A stretch of 22,572 nucleotides of DNA from an uncultured Clostridia bacterium (lineage in GTDB: Bacteria > Bacillota > Clostridia > Christensenellales > Borkfalkiaceae), in NCBI GenBank assembly GCA_934272745.1, contig CAKQSI010000034.1, forward strand, positions 1 through 22,572. The letters run 5' to 3'. The first letter of the stretch is position 1. Every line of letters begins with the position of its first letter. The position numbers and the translations under genes were made by a program. The notes under the pieces are model-generated. The model saw only the letters and a list, made by a program, of their open reading frames with translations. It had not been told where the DNA came from and ran no database searches. Shown here piece after piece: positions 14,147-21,074 of the stretch.

Positions 14147-15253
14147 ATGTTGTTTTTCAAAAAAAAGAAGACTGTTCCGGCTTCTCCGGACGGAAAAATC
14201 GATGACAAAAAGGGCTCTTTTCCGGCAGAACCGGGCGCCGGAACCGGCATGCAAAGCGCTTTAATCAAAACGGAAAACGCCACGCAAACGGCGGAAAACT
14301 CCGTCGATCTTTCAGCGGCAGAACGTCAGACCGCGGCTGCCCCGGTTGAAAATCAGGGCGCGTTTTCCGGCGCCGCCGGAACCGATGCGCAAACTGCCGG
14401 AACCGGCGCGCAAACTTTTGCGGGGAGCGCCTATCGTTCTGCAGGCGCAGAGTCGATGAATTTTGACAGTGCGTACCGTGCAAATCTGGGTCAGGGCTGG
14501 GGCGAAGAATTCTTTGACGACCCCACGCTGAAGCGGGAGTTTGAACTTTACAAGGTACAGAAAACGCTCAAAAAACTGGGCGTGTTTGCGTGCGCGCCGG
14601 CAAGGTCGGCAGAAGACGTCAAGGCGGAAGTGGTCCAGGCGCGCGCATACGGCTTTAAAAAAGTTGCGGTATATCCTACGGCAGTGCAGCAGGCAATCCG
14701 GGCGGCGGATGAAGAGGGCGATCCCGATATCATCGCCGCAATTTCTTTCCCGCACGGGGAAGACGCGCTTTCGGTCAAAAAATGCGCGGCAAAACAGGCT
14801 TTTTCGGCGGATGCGGATGGAATCATCGTGTGCTTGTCGCTTTCGCCCGTCAAACGCGGCGATTATCGCACTGTAAAAAAGGAAGCGGACGCTATAACGG
14901 CCTCTTTTTCGCACCGCGACGAAGTGGGATTTTTCGTCGATCTCACGCTGCTGAATATGGGTGAAACCGAAAAGTTGTTCCGGCAATTTCAAAAGACGGA
15001 AAACCTGTTCGTGCTCCGAATTTCGGGGGACGTGTCGCCCAAATCGGTACTTTCGACCCTGAAAAATTATGCGCCGGACGCAAAATGGGCGGTGCTTTCC
15101 GAACGGTTGGACGACGCGTTTCTGACCGAATCCATCGACGCCGGGGCGGAACGCGTATATACTCCTTTTTCGGAAGAAGTCGCAACTCGGCTGCTTTCCC
15201 GCTACCGCTTTACGGTGAACGACCTGAAACTTGCGCGGGAACAGGAAGACTAA
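14147..15253 (+). CDS. DeoC-fold (deoxyribose-phosphate aldolase-like) protein, probably catalytically inactive
   Basis: A 368-residue protein. Residues 1-118 start with FFKKKK and continue as Ala/Thr/Gln/Glu-rich low complexity. Residues about 135-350 follow the DeoC aldolase TIM barrel strand by strand: ARAYGFKKVAVYPTAV, ISFPHGEDALSVKKCAAKQA, ADADGIIVCLSLSPVKRGDY, then VGFFVDLTLLN, LFVLRISGDVSP and DAGAERVYTPF. The three residues of the aldolase site are not there: the DeoC Asp of the EID/EVD strand reads Ile/Val, the Schiff-base Lys of FVKTSTG reads Leu in FVLRISG, and the second Lys (KASGG) falls in AVLSERL. A binding or regulatory role is therefore more likely than catalysis. AAGGAG stands 11 bases before the ATG. 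The final residues are part of a 41-bp tandem duplication. Confidence 0.75.
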   Translation: MLFFKKKKTVPASPDGKIDDKKGSFPAEPGAGTGMQSALIKTENATQTAENSVDLSAAERQTAAAPVENQGAFSGAAGTDAQTAGTGAQTFAGSAYRSAGAESMNFDSAYRANLGQGWGEEFFDDPTLKREFELYKVQKTLKKLGVFACAPARSAEDVKAEVVQARAYGFKKVAVYPTAVQQAIRAADEEGDPDIIAAISFPHGEDALSVKKCAAKQAFSADADGIIVCLSLSPVKRGDYRTVKKEADAITASFSHRDEVGFFVDLTLLNMGETEKLFRQFQKTENLFVLRISGDVSPKSVLSTLKNYAPDAKWAVLSERLDDAFLTESIDAGAERVYTPFSEEVATRLLSRYRFTVNDLKLAREQED

Positions 15254-15308
15254 GCGCAAAGATCAGCAAACTTGCGCGGGAACAGAAAGACTAAGCGCAA
15301 AGATCAGC
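15227..15308 (+). repeat. 41-bp tandem duplication spanning a stop codon
   Basis: Units 15227-15267 and 15268-15308 differ at one base (GGAAG in the first, GAAAG in the second). The first copy carries the last codons and stop of the DeoC-like gene; the second repeats them behind the stop. Confidence 0.95.
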
Positions 15309-15392
15309 GCGAAGATCAGACTGTTTGCGGTTCTGCAAATAGCCGTCGGCTTTGGCAATCCGTACGGAAATGGTAAAAATAGCCGCGCCCGC

Positions 15393-15421
15393 TTGACAAA
15401 CGGCGGGAGCGGCGTTATAAT
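15393..15421 (+). promoter_or_regulatory. Consensus sigma-A promoter of ribU
   Basis: Perfect TTGACA (15393-15398) and perfect TATAAT (15416-15421) with a 17-base spacer. Transcription would start a few bases on, right at the riboswitch. It is the strongest promoter in the window. Confidence 0.92.
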
Positions 15422-15426
15422 AAGAT

Positions 15427-15562
15427 CATTCTTTGGGGCGGGGTGAAATTCCCCACCGGCAGTACAGTCTGCGAGAGGCGGATCGCCTTTGACGGAGTGC
15501 AATTCTCCGACCGACGGTGACCGGACAAATCACGTCCGGCAAGTCCGGATGGGAAAAGAATG
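15427..15562 (+). promoter_or_regulatory. FMN riboswitch (RFN element)
   Basis: The element shows the RFN landmarks in order: GGGGCGGGGTGAAATTCCCC with ACCGGCAGTA, a TCTGCGAG part, GACGGAGTGCAATTCTCCGA with CCGACGGT, CCGGACAAATCACGTCCGG, then GTCCGGATGGGA. The closing helix pairs CATTCTTT (15427-15434) with AAAGAATG (15555-15562). A terminator follows 10 bases later, so control by FMN is probably at transcription termination, shutting ribU off when FMN is plentiful. Confidence 0.95.
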
Positions 15563-15572
15563 ACCGGTAGGG

Positions 15573-15594
15573 CGCCCTTTTCGGGCGTTTTTTT
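15573..15594 (+). terminator. Riboswitch-controlled terminator
   Basis: CGCCC (15573, 15574-15577) pairs with GGGCG (15583-15587) around a TTTTC loop and is followed by seven Ts (15588-15594). It lies between the aptamer and the ribU start codon. Confidence 0.85.
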
Positions 15595-15644
15595 ATGCCG
15601 GCGTCCTTCTTCTCCGTTGCAGACCCATGCAACAAAGGAGACGT

Positions 15645-16532
15645 ATGGAACAAAAATTATCACCGGCGGAAGAATTTCCTGCTTCCGCAGCCAAAGCGGA
15701 AAACACTACGCTTTCCGGAGCGGACGGCATGGCTTCGTCCGCCGCTCGTGAAAAAGCGGAAACGGCACAGCCGGGCGCGGTTCCACTGAATTCGCACCGG
15801 ACGGGCGCGGTTCCACCGGAAAAGTTGCAACCGAGAGGGGTTCAATCCGAAAAGCCGCGGACCGAAAAGCAACCGAAAGGGGTTCAATCCGAAAAAAACC
15901 GGACGGAAACGTCGCAGCCGGAAGAGGCAGAATCGCGCCGCTTCAACGCAAAAACGGTAGCAAAAATCGCTATGTTCGCGGCGCTTTGTACCGTGCTTTA
16001 TTTCGTCCCGAAAATTTCTATTCCCGGACTTCCGCCCTTTCTGGAACTCAACCTGTCGGATATTCCGATGTTGATCGGCGGGTTCGCGTTGGGACCTGCG
16101 GCTGGTGCGGTTATCGTCTTTTGCAAAATTCTGTTCAAACTGCCGTTTACCAGTACTTGCTGCGTGGGAGAACTTGCCGACCTTTTGATCGGGCTGGCGT
16201 ACGTCGTCCCCGCAAGTTTCATTTATAAAAAACGCCGCTCGTTTTCGGGCGCGGTGCTGGGGCTTGCCGTAGGGACGCTTTGCTCGATCGCCTGCGGAAT
16301 GCTGACCAATCGCCTGATTCTGATTCCGTTTTACGTCAGATTTATGGGCATGAGCATGGAAAGTCTGGTAAATATCTGCAAAATGCTTTCGCCCAATCTG
16401 ACCGTGGCAAATTTCTATCGCTATTATATTTTCGGCGGAGTGCTGCCGTTCAACCTGCTACGCTGCGTTTTGTCGTCCCTCGTCACGGTGCTTTTGTATA
16501 AGCGCATTTCCAGGTTATTGAAAATGTTTTAA
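15645..16532 (+). CDS. ribU: RibU-type riboflavin ECF transporter S component with long N-terminal extension
   Basis: A 295-residue S component of an energy-coupling factor transporter. Residues about 103-295 are the RibU fold with five or six membrane helices and the family signatures ELNLSDIPMLIGGFALGP (134-151), GAVIVFCKILFKL and CCVGELADLLIG. The FMN riboswitch upstream confirms the substrate class. Residues 1-100 are a charged Glu/Lys/Pro/Ala-rich tail not normal for RibU, with internal repeats (RGVQSEK and KGVQSEK). It would lie on the cytoplasmic side. GGAG stands before the ATG at 15645; an in-frame ATG at 15627 is less well placed. The energising EcfA/EcfT modules are not in the window, as usual for shared ECF systems. 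Confidence 0.93.
   Translation: MEQKLSPAEEFPASAAKAENTTLSGADGMASSAAREKAETAQPGAVPLNSHRTGAVPPEKLQPRGVQSEKPRTEKQPKGVQSEKNRTETSQPEEAESRRFNAKTVAKIAMFAALCTVLYFVPKISIPGLPPFLELNLSDIPMLIGGFALGPAAGAVIVFCKILFKLPFTSTCCVGELADLLIGLAYVVPASFIYKKRRSFSGAVLGLAVGTLCSIACGMLTNRLILIPFYVRFMGMSMESLVNICKMLSPNLTVANFYRYYIFGGVLPFNLLRCVLSSLVTVLLYKRISRLLKMF
15827..15895 (+). repeat. In-frame 42-bp-period repeat in the RibU extension
   Basis: A 27-bp block recurs at 15827-15853 and 15869-15895 with one difference (common core GGGGTTCAATCCGAAAA). The period is 14 codons, giving the repeated peptide GVQSEK. A second duplicated block, GGGCGCGGTTCCAC, occurs just before, near 15774 and 15803. Confidence 0.85.
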
Positions 16533-16533
16533 G

Positions 16534-16617
16534 CCGCGCCTTGCGGAATCGTCTGCCCGCGCCTCGCGGAATCGTCTGCCCGCGCCTTGCGGAATCGTCT
16601 GCCCGCGCCTCGCGGAA
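16534..16617. repeat. 23-bp tandem repeat, 3.6 copies
   Basis: Units start at 16534, 16557, 16580 and 16603 (last one partial). They differ only at one position, which alternates T, C, T, C along the array. The alternation suggests that a 46-bp pair was duplicated. The array fills the gap between ribU and tsaE. Confidence 0.93.
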
Positions 16618-16693
16618 AGGCTCAAGCCGCAAAGCGGGACATTCCACCCGCCCGGCAGAATTACAAAACCGCCCCGGCGGACATCGAGGGAAA

Positions 16694-17113
16694 ATGGAAG
16701 TTTTCAGCAACAGTTTAAAAGAAACCGAAAAAATTGCCGCAGCCTTTGCAAAAACCTTGCAGCCGGGCGACGTCGTTTTGCTTGACGGCGAAATGGGCGC
16801 GGGCAAAACCGCGTTTACCAAAGCGCTGGTAAAAGCCCTCGGCGTAGATGCGGAAGTCACCAGTCCGACTTATGCCTATATGCACGAGTACGGCGGTAAG
16901 GTATATCATTTCGATTTCTATCGCCTTTCTTCCGGCGAAGATGCGGAGGCGCTGGGGCTGACCGACTATTTTTATGCGGGCGGAATTTCCGTCGTGGAAT
17001 GGGGCCGCAACGTTTTTGACGTTTTGCCGGAAAAGACGGTGGGCGTTTCCATCGAAAAGGCGGGGGAAACCTGCCGCAAGTTCACGTTCGACCGGGAGAT
17101 TGCATTGCTATGA
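16694..17113 (+). CDS. tsaE: TsaE, ATPase for tRNA t6A synthesis
   Basis: A 139-residue P-loop protein required with TsaB, TsaC and TsaD for the threonylcarbamoyl modification of A37 in ANN-decoding tRNAs. The Walker A motif is GEMGAGKTAFTK (32-43). The TsaE signatures TSPTYAYMHEY (56-66) and VYHFDFYRL (70-78) follow, and VEWGRN near 101. Length and motif order are typical. The ATG at 16694 begins the homology and has GAGGG closely upstream; the longer frame upstream encodes the 23-bp repeats. The stop overlaps the tsaB start (ATGA at 17110-17113), so translation is coupled. Confidence 0.96.
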   Translation: MEVFSNSLKETEKIAAAFAKTLQPGDVVLLDGEMGAGKTAFTKALVKALGVDAEVTSPTYAYMHEYGGKVYHFDFYRLSSGEDAEALGLTDYFYAGGISVVEWGRNVFDVLPEKTVGVSIEKAGETCRKFTFDREIALL

Positions 17114-17766
17114 TTTCCGAAAAAATTTCCAAGACAACCGATAAGGAAGGTGTTTCCGGACCCGCCGCGCAAAACGTTCTTGCCGTCGATACCGCATCTT
17201 GTTATCTTTCGGTCGCGGTGATAAAGGGAGAGGAAGTGTTTCAGACCTTCCTCGTTGACGCAAAAATGAAGCATTCCGTGTTGCTCCTTTCGGTTATCGA
17301 CGAAACGCTGAAAAAGGCAGGACTGAATTTGCGGCAGATCGACCTTTTTGCCGTCGTCACGGGGGCGGGGTCGTTTACCGGCATTCGCATCGGCGTAGCC
17401 ACCGTGCGTGCGTTCGCAAAATCCACGGGCAAAAAAGTGGTTCCCGTCACCTCGTTCGAGGTGTTGTCATACAATAAAAAGGAACCCACCCTCGCCGTGA
17501 TCGACGCGGGACACGGGCATTGCTACGCCGCGGGCTGCGGCGGAACAGAGATTCTGCCCGTCTATATCGAAAACACCGCGGTTTCTTCGCTTGCCGCGGG
17601 CAGAACGCTCGTTGCGATGGCGCCCGTTCCGGGAATCGATGCGGAAATCGTTTCGCCCGAAACAGGGCTGATCGCCGCCGTCCGCGGAAAAATTTCGCAG
17701 GCGGTTACGGGGGAAGAAGTGCATCCGCTGTATATTCGCAAAAGTCAGGCGGAGGAGCATCGATGA
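17110..17766 (+). CDS. tsaB: TsaB, t6A complex subunit
   Basis: A 218-residue ASKHA-fold partner of TsaD. After about 20 polar residues not usual in TsaB, the family begins with VLAVDTASCYLSVAV, followed by KHSVLLLSVIDETL and the signature VTGAGSFTGIRIGVATVRAFA (about 86-106; usual GPGSFTG reads GAGSFTG). The C-terminal part ends with PLYIRKSQAEE, the usual TsaB end. It overlaps tsaE by four bases and rimI by four bases, which fits a translationally coupled operon. TsaB is not itself an enzyme; it stabilises and activates TsaD, whose gene is outside the window. Confidence 0.95.
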   Translation: MISEKISKTTDKEGVSGPAAQNVLAVDTASCYLSVAVIKGEEVFQTFLVDAKMKHSVLLLSVIDETLKKAGLNLRQIDLFAVVTGAGSFTGIRIGVATVRAFAKSTGKKVVPVTSFEVLSYNKKEPTLAVIDAGHGHCYAAGCGGTEILPVYIENTAVSSLAAGRTLVAMAPVPGIDAEIVSPETGLIAAVRGKISQAVTGEEVHPLYIRKSQAEEHR

Positions 17767-18281
17767 ACCGAGTTTTGGAGAACGTTCCCCAAAATCGGGA
17801 ACCGCAAGCCGAAAATTTGCACGAGAAAACGCCGGCAACCACTCCGTTTTCCGTCCGCCGTGCAACCTATCCCGACCTTGTGGCGATCGCGGAACTGGAA
17901 AAAGAATGCTTTCCCGATCCGTGGAACCACAAAATGCTTTCCGACGGCTTTTTAAGCGGAACCTATACTTTTTTCGTCTTGGAAAAGGGTGAAAAAATCG
18001 TAGGGTACGCGTCTATGACCGCTGTGTTTGAAGACGGCGATCTGGATAAAATCTGCGTAATAAAAGAGGAACGAGGGCGGGGCGGCGCCAGACTTCTGAT
18101 GCAAAAGATCATGGAACGCTCCCGGGAACTTTCTCTTTGCAATTTATTTTTAGAAGTCCGCGTTTCCAACGCCCCGGCAAGGGGATTGTACGAAAGTTTC
18201 GGCTTTACGTCCGTTTCCGTGCGCAAACGCTACTACCCGGACGGGGAAGACGCCGCAGTGTATCGAAAAACCTTCGATTAA
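17763..18281 (+). CDS. rimI: RimI-type protein N-acetyltransferase
   Basis: A 172-residue GNAT acetyltransferase. After a polar N-terminal extension of about 28 residues, the domain starts FSVRRATYPDLVAIAELEKECFP. The acetyl-CoA motif is ERGRGGARLLMQKIME (about 105-120), and the end carries NAPARGLYESFGFTSVSVRKRYY, diagnostic for RimI. RimI acetylates the N-terminus of ribosomal protein S18 and some other proteins. GGAGG is upstream of the ATG. The start overlaps the tsaB stop (ATGA). tsaE-tsaB-rimI is the common Firmicute order. A terminator hairpin lies at 18312-18337. Confidence 0.94.
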   Translation: MNRVLENVPQNREPQAENLHEKTPATTPFSVRRATYPDLVAIAELEKECFPDPWNHKMLSDGFLSGTYTFFVLEKGEKIVGYASMTAVFEDGDLDKICVIKEERGRGGARLLMQKIMERSRELSLCNLFLEVRVSNAPARGLYESFGFTSVSVRKRYYPDGEDAAVYRKTFD

Positions 18282-18311
18282 AATTACGTAAAGTTTCCGG
18301 GTGGTGCCTGA

Positions 18312-18337
18312 CCGCTTCGTCCGGAGCGGCGCATTTT
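18312..18337 (+). terminator. Terminator after the tsaE-tsaB-rimI operon
   Basis: CCGCT (18312-18316) pairs with AGCGG (18325-18329) around an eight-base loop, then CGC and a TTTTT run (18333-18337). The stem is short but the position is right. Confidence 0.5.
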
Positions 18338-18346
18338 TCTTGGACT

Positions 18347-18363
18347 GCGCAAAAATTTTGCGC
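18347..18363. repeat. 17-bp near-perfect palindrome
   Basis: GCGCAAAA (18347-18354) and TTTTGCGC (18356-18363) flank a single A. The size suits a dimeric regulator site upstream of the hydrolase-murF-ddl group, but it could equally be part of a terminator region. Confidence 0.45.
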
Positions 18364-18467
18364 CTTTCCGGCAGAGCGTTGTACCGGAAAACCTTACGAT
18401 TTTTTGTCCGATAACAATTGAATGACCGACTTGCAAAAGAAAAGCGCGGGAAATCGCCCGCAAAAAT

Positions 18468-19226
18468 TTGCACTTTCGGGAGGGGAAGACCATTTTTTTT
18501 AACGGCACTTATTACAGCGTGACCGAAAAAGGGAGTGGTTTCCCCCTCCTTTTTTTGCACGGATTCGGACTGACAAAAGAAAGTTTTACAAAGCAGATCG
18601 ACTATTTTTCGCAAAAATTCCGCGTAATTGCGCCCGACTTTCCCGGGGCGGGAAAGTCTTCTCCCATGCCGTATCCCTTTCGGGTGGAAGATTATGCGGC
18701 GTGGACGGAAAATCTCCTGAACGCTCTGGGCATTGAAAAAGCGTTTGTTTGCGGGCATTCGTTCGGCGGCAGGGTGGCGCTTATGCTTGCGGCAAATACA
18801 GACCGGGTCGAAAAATTGGTACTGCTTTCCGCCGCGGGACTAAAGCCGCGTTTCGGTTTTTTGAGAACGCTACGCGAAAAACGGTTCAAAAACCGAAAAT
18901 TCCGTTTGGGAGAAGCCGAACTTTCCGCCTTCGGCTCGCCCGACTACCGCGCGCTTTCGCCCACCGAAAAGCGCTCGTTTTCTCTGGTAGTGAAGGAGGA
19001 TTTGTCTCCGCTTTTGCCGCGCGTGCATTGTCCGACGTTGGTACTGTTCGGGAAAAAGGATAAAGAAACGCCGGTCTATATGGCGAAAAAATTCCATAGA
19101 AAGATTCAAAGTTCCGTCCTCGAAATTCTGGACGGGCAAGGTCATTTTGCTTTTACGGAAGATGCGGAAAGGGTCAACCGAAAGTTGACGACCTTTTTTT
19201 GCCCGCAGTCCGTAAGACGCGGATAA
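18468..19226 (+). CDS. Alpha/beta-fold hydrolase, with uncertain start codon
   Basis: A hydrolase of about 245-252 residues. It has the oxyanion-hole motif LHGFGL, the nucleophile Ser in GHSFGGRVAL, the acid Asp in LFGKKDKETP and the base His in DGQGHFAF. The substrate is unknown; esterase or amidase are both possible. Coordinates use the only conventional start, a TTG at 18468 with no Shine-Dalgarno box. A GGGAGGGG box (18478-18485) instead stands eight bases before an ATT at 18492, and the homology seems to begin there (FFNGTYYSVTEKG). An ATT start or a lost base near the T-run (18493-18500) are the alternatives. The gene is seven bases or so before the MurF-type gene and likely belongs to the same transcript. 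Confidence 0.85.
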   Translation: MHFREGKTIFFNGTYYSVTEKGSGFPLLFLHGFGLTKESFTKQIDYFSQKFRVIAPDFPGAGKSSPMPYPFRVEDYAAWTENLLNALGIEKAFVCGHSFGGRVALMLAANTDRVEKLVLLSAAGLKPRFGFLRTLREKRFKNRKFRLGEAELSAFGSPDYRALSPTEKRSFSLVVKEDLSPLLPRVHCPTLVLFGKKDKETPVYMAKKFHRKIQSSVLEILDGQGHFAFTEDAERVNRKLTTFFCPQSVRRG

Positions 19227-19244
19227 AACCAGATGGGAGAAAAT

Positions 19245-20852
19245 ATGCCGTATCCTGTAATTTTTCACGGAGAATTTTTTGCGTTATTGGCGGCGATACT
19301 GCTGCTTTTTGTCATTTACCCGCAGGAAGCAGCGTTTGCCCTGCAACAAAACGGTTACAAAAAATGCGATACGTATCGCAAAAATCGCTTCCCCGGGGAC
19401 GTAAAATGCGCTTTGGTCTGCGTAGGTGTTACCGCAGGGCTTTCCGCAGCATTCCAAAAATCTTACGGGGCGCTTGCGGGGCTGACGATTGTTGCCGCAG
19501 CGTTTTCGGTTTACCGGCTATGCCGCAAAAGGAAAGCCGCAAAAAAATTTACGCCGCGGCAGTTCCGGCTTGCCGTGCTTCGGGTACTGCTCGGTGCCGT
19601 GCTTACCGTTCCGCTGTTTTACGCGGTCTTTTACGGGGTCGGGTTTCTTGCAAACCTTGCGGGAATTTATCGGTTTACGCCGGTCGTGCTTTCCGCGCTT
19701 TTACTTGCGGCGGAACCGATCACGCTGCTTGCGCACTATTTTTCCCTTCCCGGGGAACGCGAAATTGCGCAAAAGTTTTTGCAAAAAGCCGAGAATAAAC
19801 TTAAAAATTCTCCGCAAACACTCCGCGTTGCAATCACGGGCAGTTACGGAAAAACCACCGTAAAAACCATGTTAAAAACAATTTTAAGCGAAAAATACAC
19901 GGTTTTTGCTACGCCGGCGTCGTTCAACACGCCGATGGGGATCGCCCGCGCGGTCAATCAGGGGTTTTCGGGCGAACGCATTTTTATTGCGGAAGCGGGC
20001 GCCAGAAAGCCGGGCGAAATTGCCGAACTGTGCGATATCGTCCGTCCCGAAATCGGTATTCTGACCGCGATCGGGAAACAGCACCTTGCCTCGTTCGGTT
20101 CCCTTTCAAAAATCGTCAAGACCAAAGGGGAACTGTGCGAGGCGGTTTTGCGCACGGGCGGCACGATGTTTTTCGGCGGAGATAACGCGCTTTCGCGGAA
20201 AACGTATGCGGACTACGGCGGGAGAAAGGTGCTGTGCGGCAGTACGGCTTCCACTTCGCCCCTTGCAGTTTCTTTGGAAAACGAGGACGCGGACGGTATG
20301 CTCGTGTTCCTGAAAAAGGGGGACGTATCGCAAAAAACGCGACTTTCCCTGTACGGAAGGCATGCCCTTTCGGATTTTTGCATTGTCGCTGCCGTGGCGG
20401 ATCATCTGGGACTTTCTTTAGAAGAGATTGCTGCCGGCGCAGAAAAAATTCGTCCCGCGCCGCACCGCCTGCAGGTTGTAAAATATCCGTCCGTTACCGT
20501 GATCGACGACTCGTTCAACGGCAATAAGGCTGGTGCGGCAGAAGCCTTGCGGGTGGCGGCGATGTTTCATAAGCGCGTCGTGGTCGTGACGCCGGGGCTG
20601 GTGGAACTGGGAGAAGACGCCTTTGCCGAAAATCGCGATCTGGGGTTTGCCATATCCAAAGTTGCCGCCGCCGTTCTCATCACCGCAAGGGAGAACGAGC
20701 GCGCGCTGCGTTTCGGCTTGGCGGACGGCAAGTTTCAGGGGGAAATCGTCGCGGCGGATAACGGGAATTCTATCGAAAAACGCCTTGCGCCGCTCCGGAA
20801 ACCGAACGACGTGGTCGTGTTTTTGAACGACCTGCCGGATTTTTATAAGTAG
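19245..20852 (+). CDS. murF: MurF-type ligase with membrane N-terminus
   Basis: A 535-residue protein. Residues about 190-535 are the MurF-type catalytic and C-terminal parts: ATP loop GSYGKTT (199-205), SFNTPMGIARAV, the metal site AEAGARKPGEIAELCD, GKQHLASFGS, HRLQ (407-410) and DDSFNGNKAGAAEAL (421-435), the MurF counterpart of DDxYNANP. Residues 1-170 replace the soluble MurF N-terminal domain, which holds the UDP-sugar, and form about five hydrophobic segments (about 10-28, 55-72, 78-92, 110-138 and 145-165). MurF adds D-Ala-D-Ala to the UDP-MurNAc-tripeptide; ddl next door makes that dipeptide. The start at 19245 has GGGAG five bases upstream, better than an ATG four codons earlier. A ligase acting on a different, perhaps lipid-linked, substrate is an alternative. 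Confidence 0.85.
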   Translation: MPYPVIFHGEFFALLAAILLLFVIYPQEAAFALQQNGYKKCDTYRKNRFPGDVKCALVCVGVTAGLSAAFQKSYGALAGLTIVAAAFSVYRLCRKRKAAKKFTPRQFRLAVLRVLLGAVLTVPLFYAVFYGVGFLANLAGIYRFTPVVLSALLLAAEPITLLAHYFSLPGEREIAQKFLQKAENKLKNSPQTLRVAITGSYGKTTVKTMLKTILSEKYTVFATPASFNTPMGIARAVNQGFSGERIFIAEAGARKPGEIAELCDIVRPEIGILTAIGKQHLASFGSLSKIVKTKGELCEAVLRTGGTMFFGGDNALSRKTYADYGGRKVLCGSTASTSPLAVSLENEDADGMLVFLKKGDVSQKTRLSLYGRHALSDFCIVAAVADHLGLSLEEIAAGAEKIRPAPHRLQVVKYPSVTVIDDSFNGNKAGAAEALRVAAMFHKRVVVVTPGLVELGEDAFAENRDLGFAISKVAAAVLITARENERALRFGLADGKFQGEIVAADNGNSIEKRLAPLRKPNDVVVFLNDLPDFYK

Positions 20853-21038
20853 TGATGTAGTCGCAAATCGCGAGAGAAATTTTCCGTGGGGGAACCCAAA
20901 GCCATCGCGCAAAGATAGCCGGCCGCACGGCGCCCGAATGCCGCGCGCATAAGGACGAAAAAGGTGCCCTTTCGGTGGGAAAGGCGACGGGCGGATTTCC
21001 TGAATTAAAAGGGTTCTGCAAAATCTGGAATAACGGCG

Positions 21039-21055
21039 TTTCCGCACAGCGGAAA
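21039..21055 (+). other. Hairpin just before the ddl ribosome binding site
   Basis: TTTCCGC (21039-21045) pairs perfectly with GCGGAAA (21049-21055), loop ACA. AAAAGGAG follows directly. The stem leaves the binding site open, but it may affect translation or RNA decay. The rest of the 222-bp gap shows a smaller hairpin (CCTTTC with GAAAGG, near 20970). Confidence 0.45.
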
Positions 21056-21074
21056 GCGCAAAAGGAGAGAGAAA

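Noticed and set aside
13783..14283. 166-codon minus-strand frame before the DeoC-like gene
   Set aside because: It overlaps the real start of the DeoC-like gene and has no domain or clear ribosome binding site.
14312..15259. 315-codon minus-strand frame opposite the DeoC-like gene
   Set aside because: The plus strand shows a full barrel pattern and a good ribosome binding site; the antisense frame is Arg/Phe-rich and featureless.
16541..16693. Longer TsaE start
   Set aside because: The extra codons encode the 23-bp repeat array and are out of line with the family; the ATG at 16694 fits.
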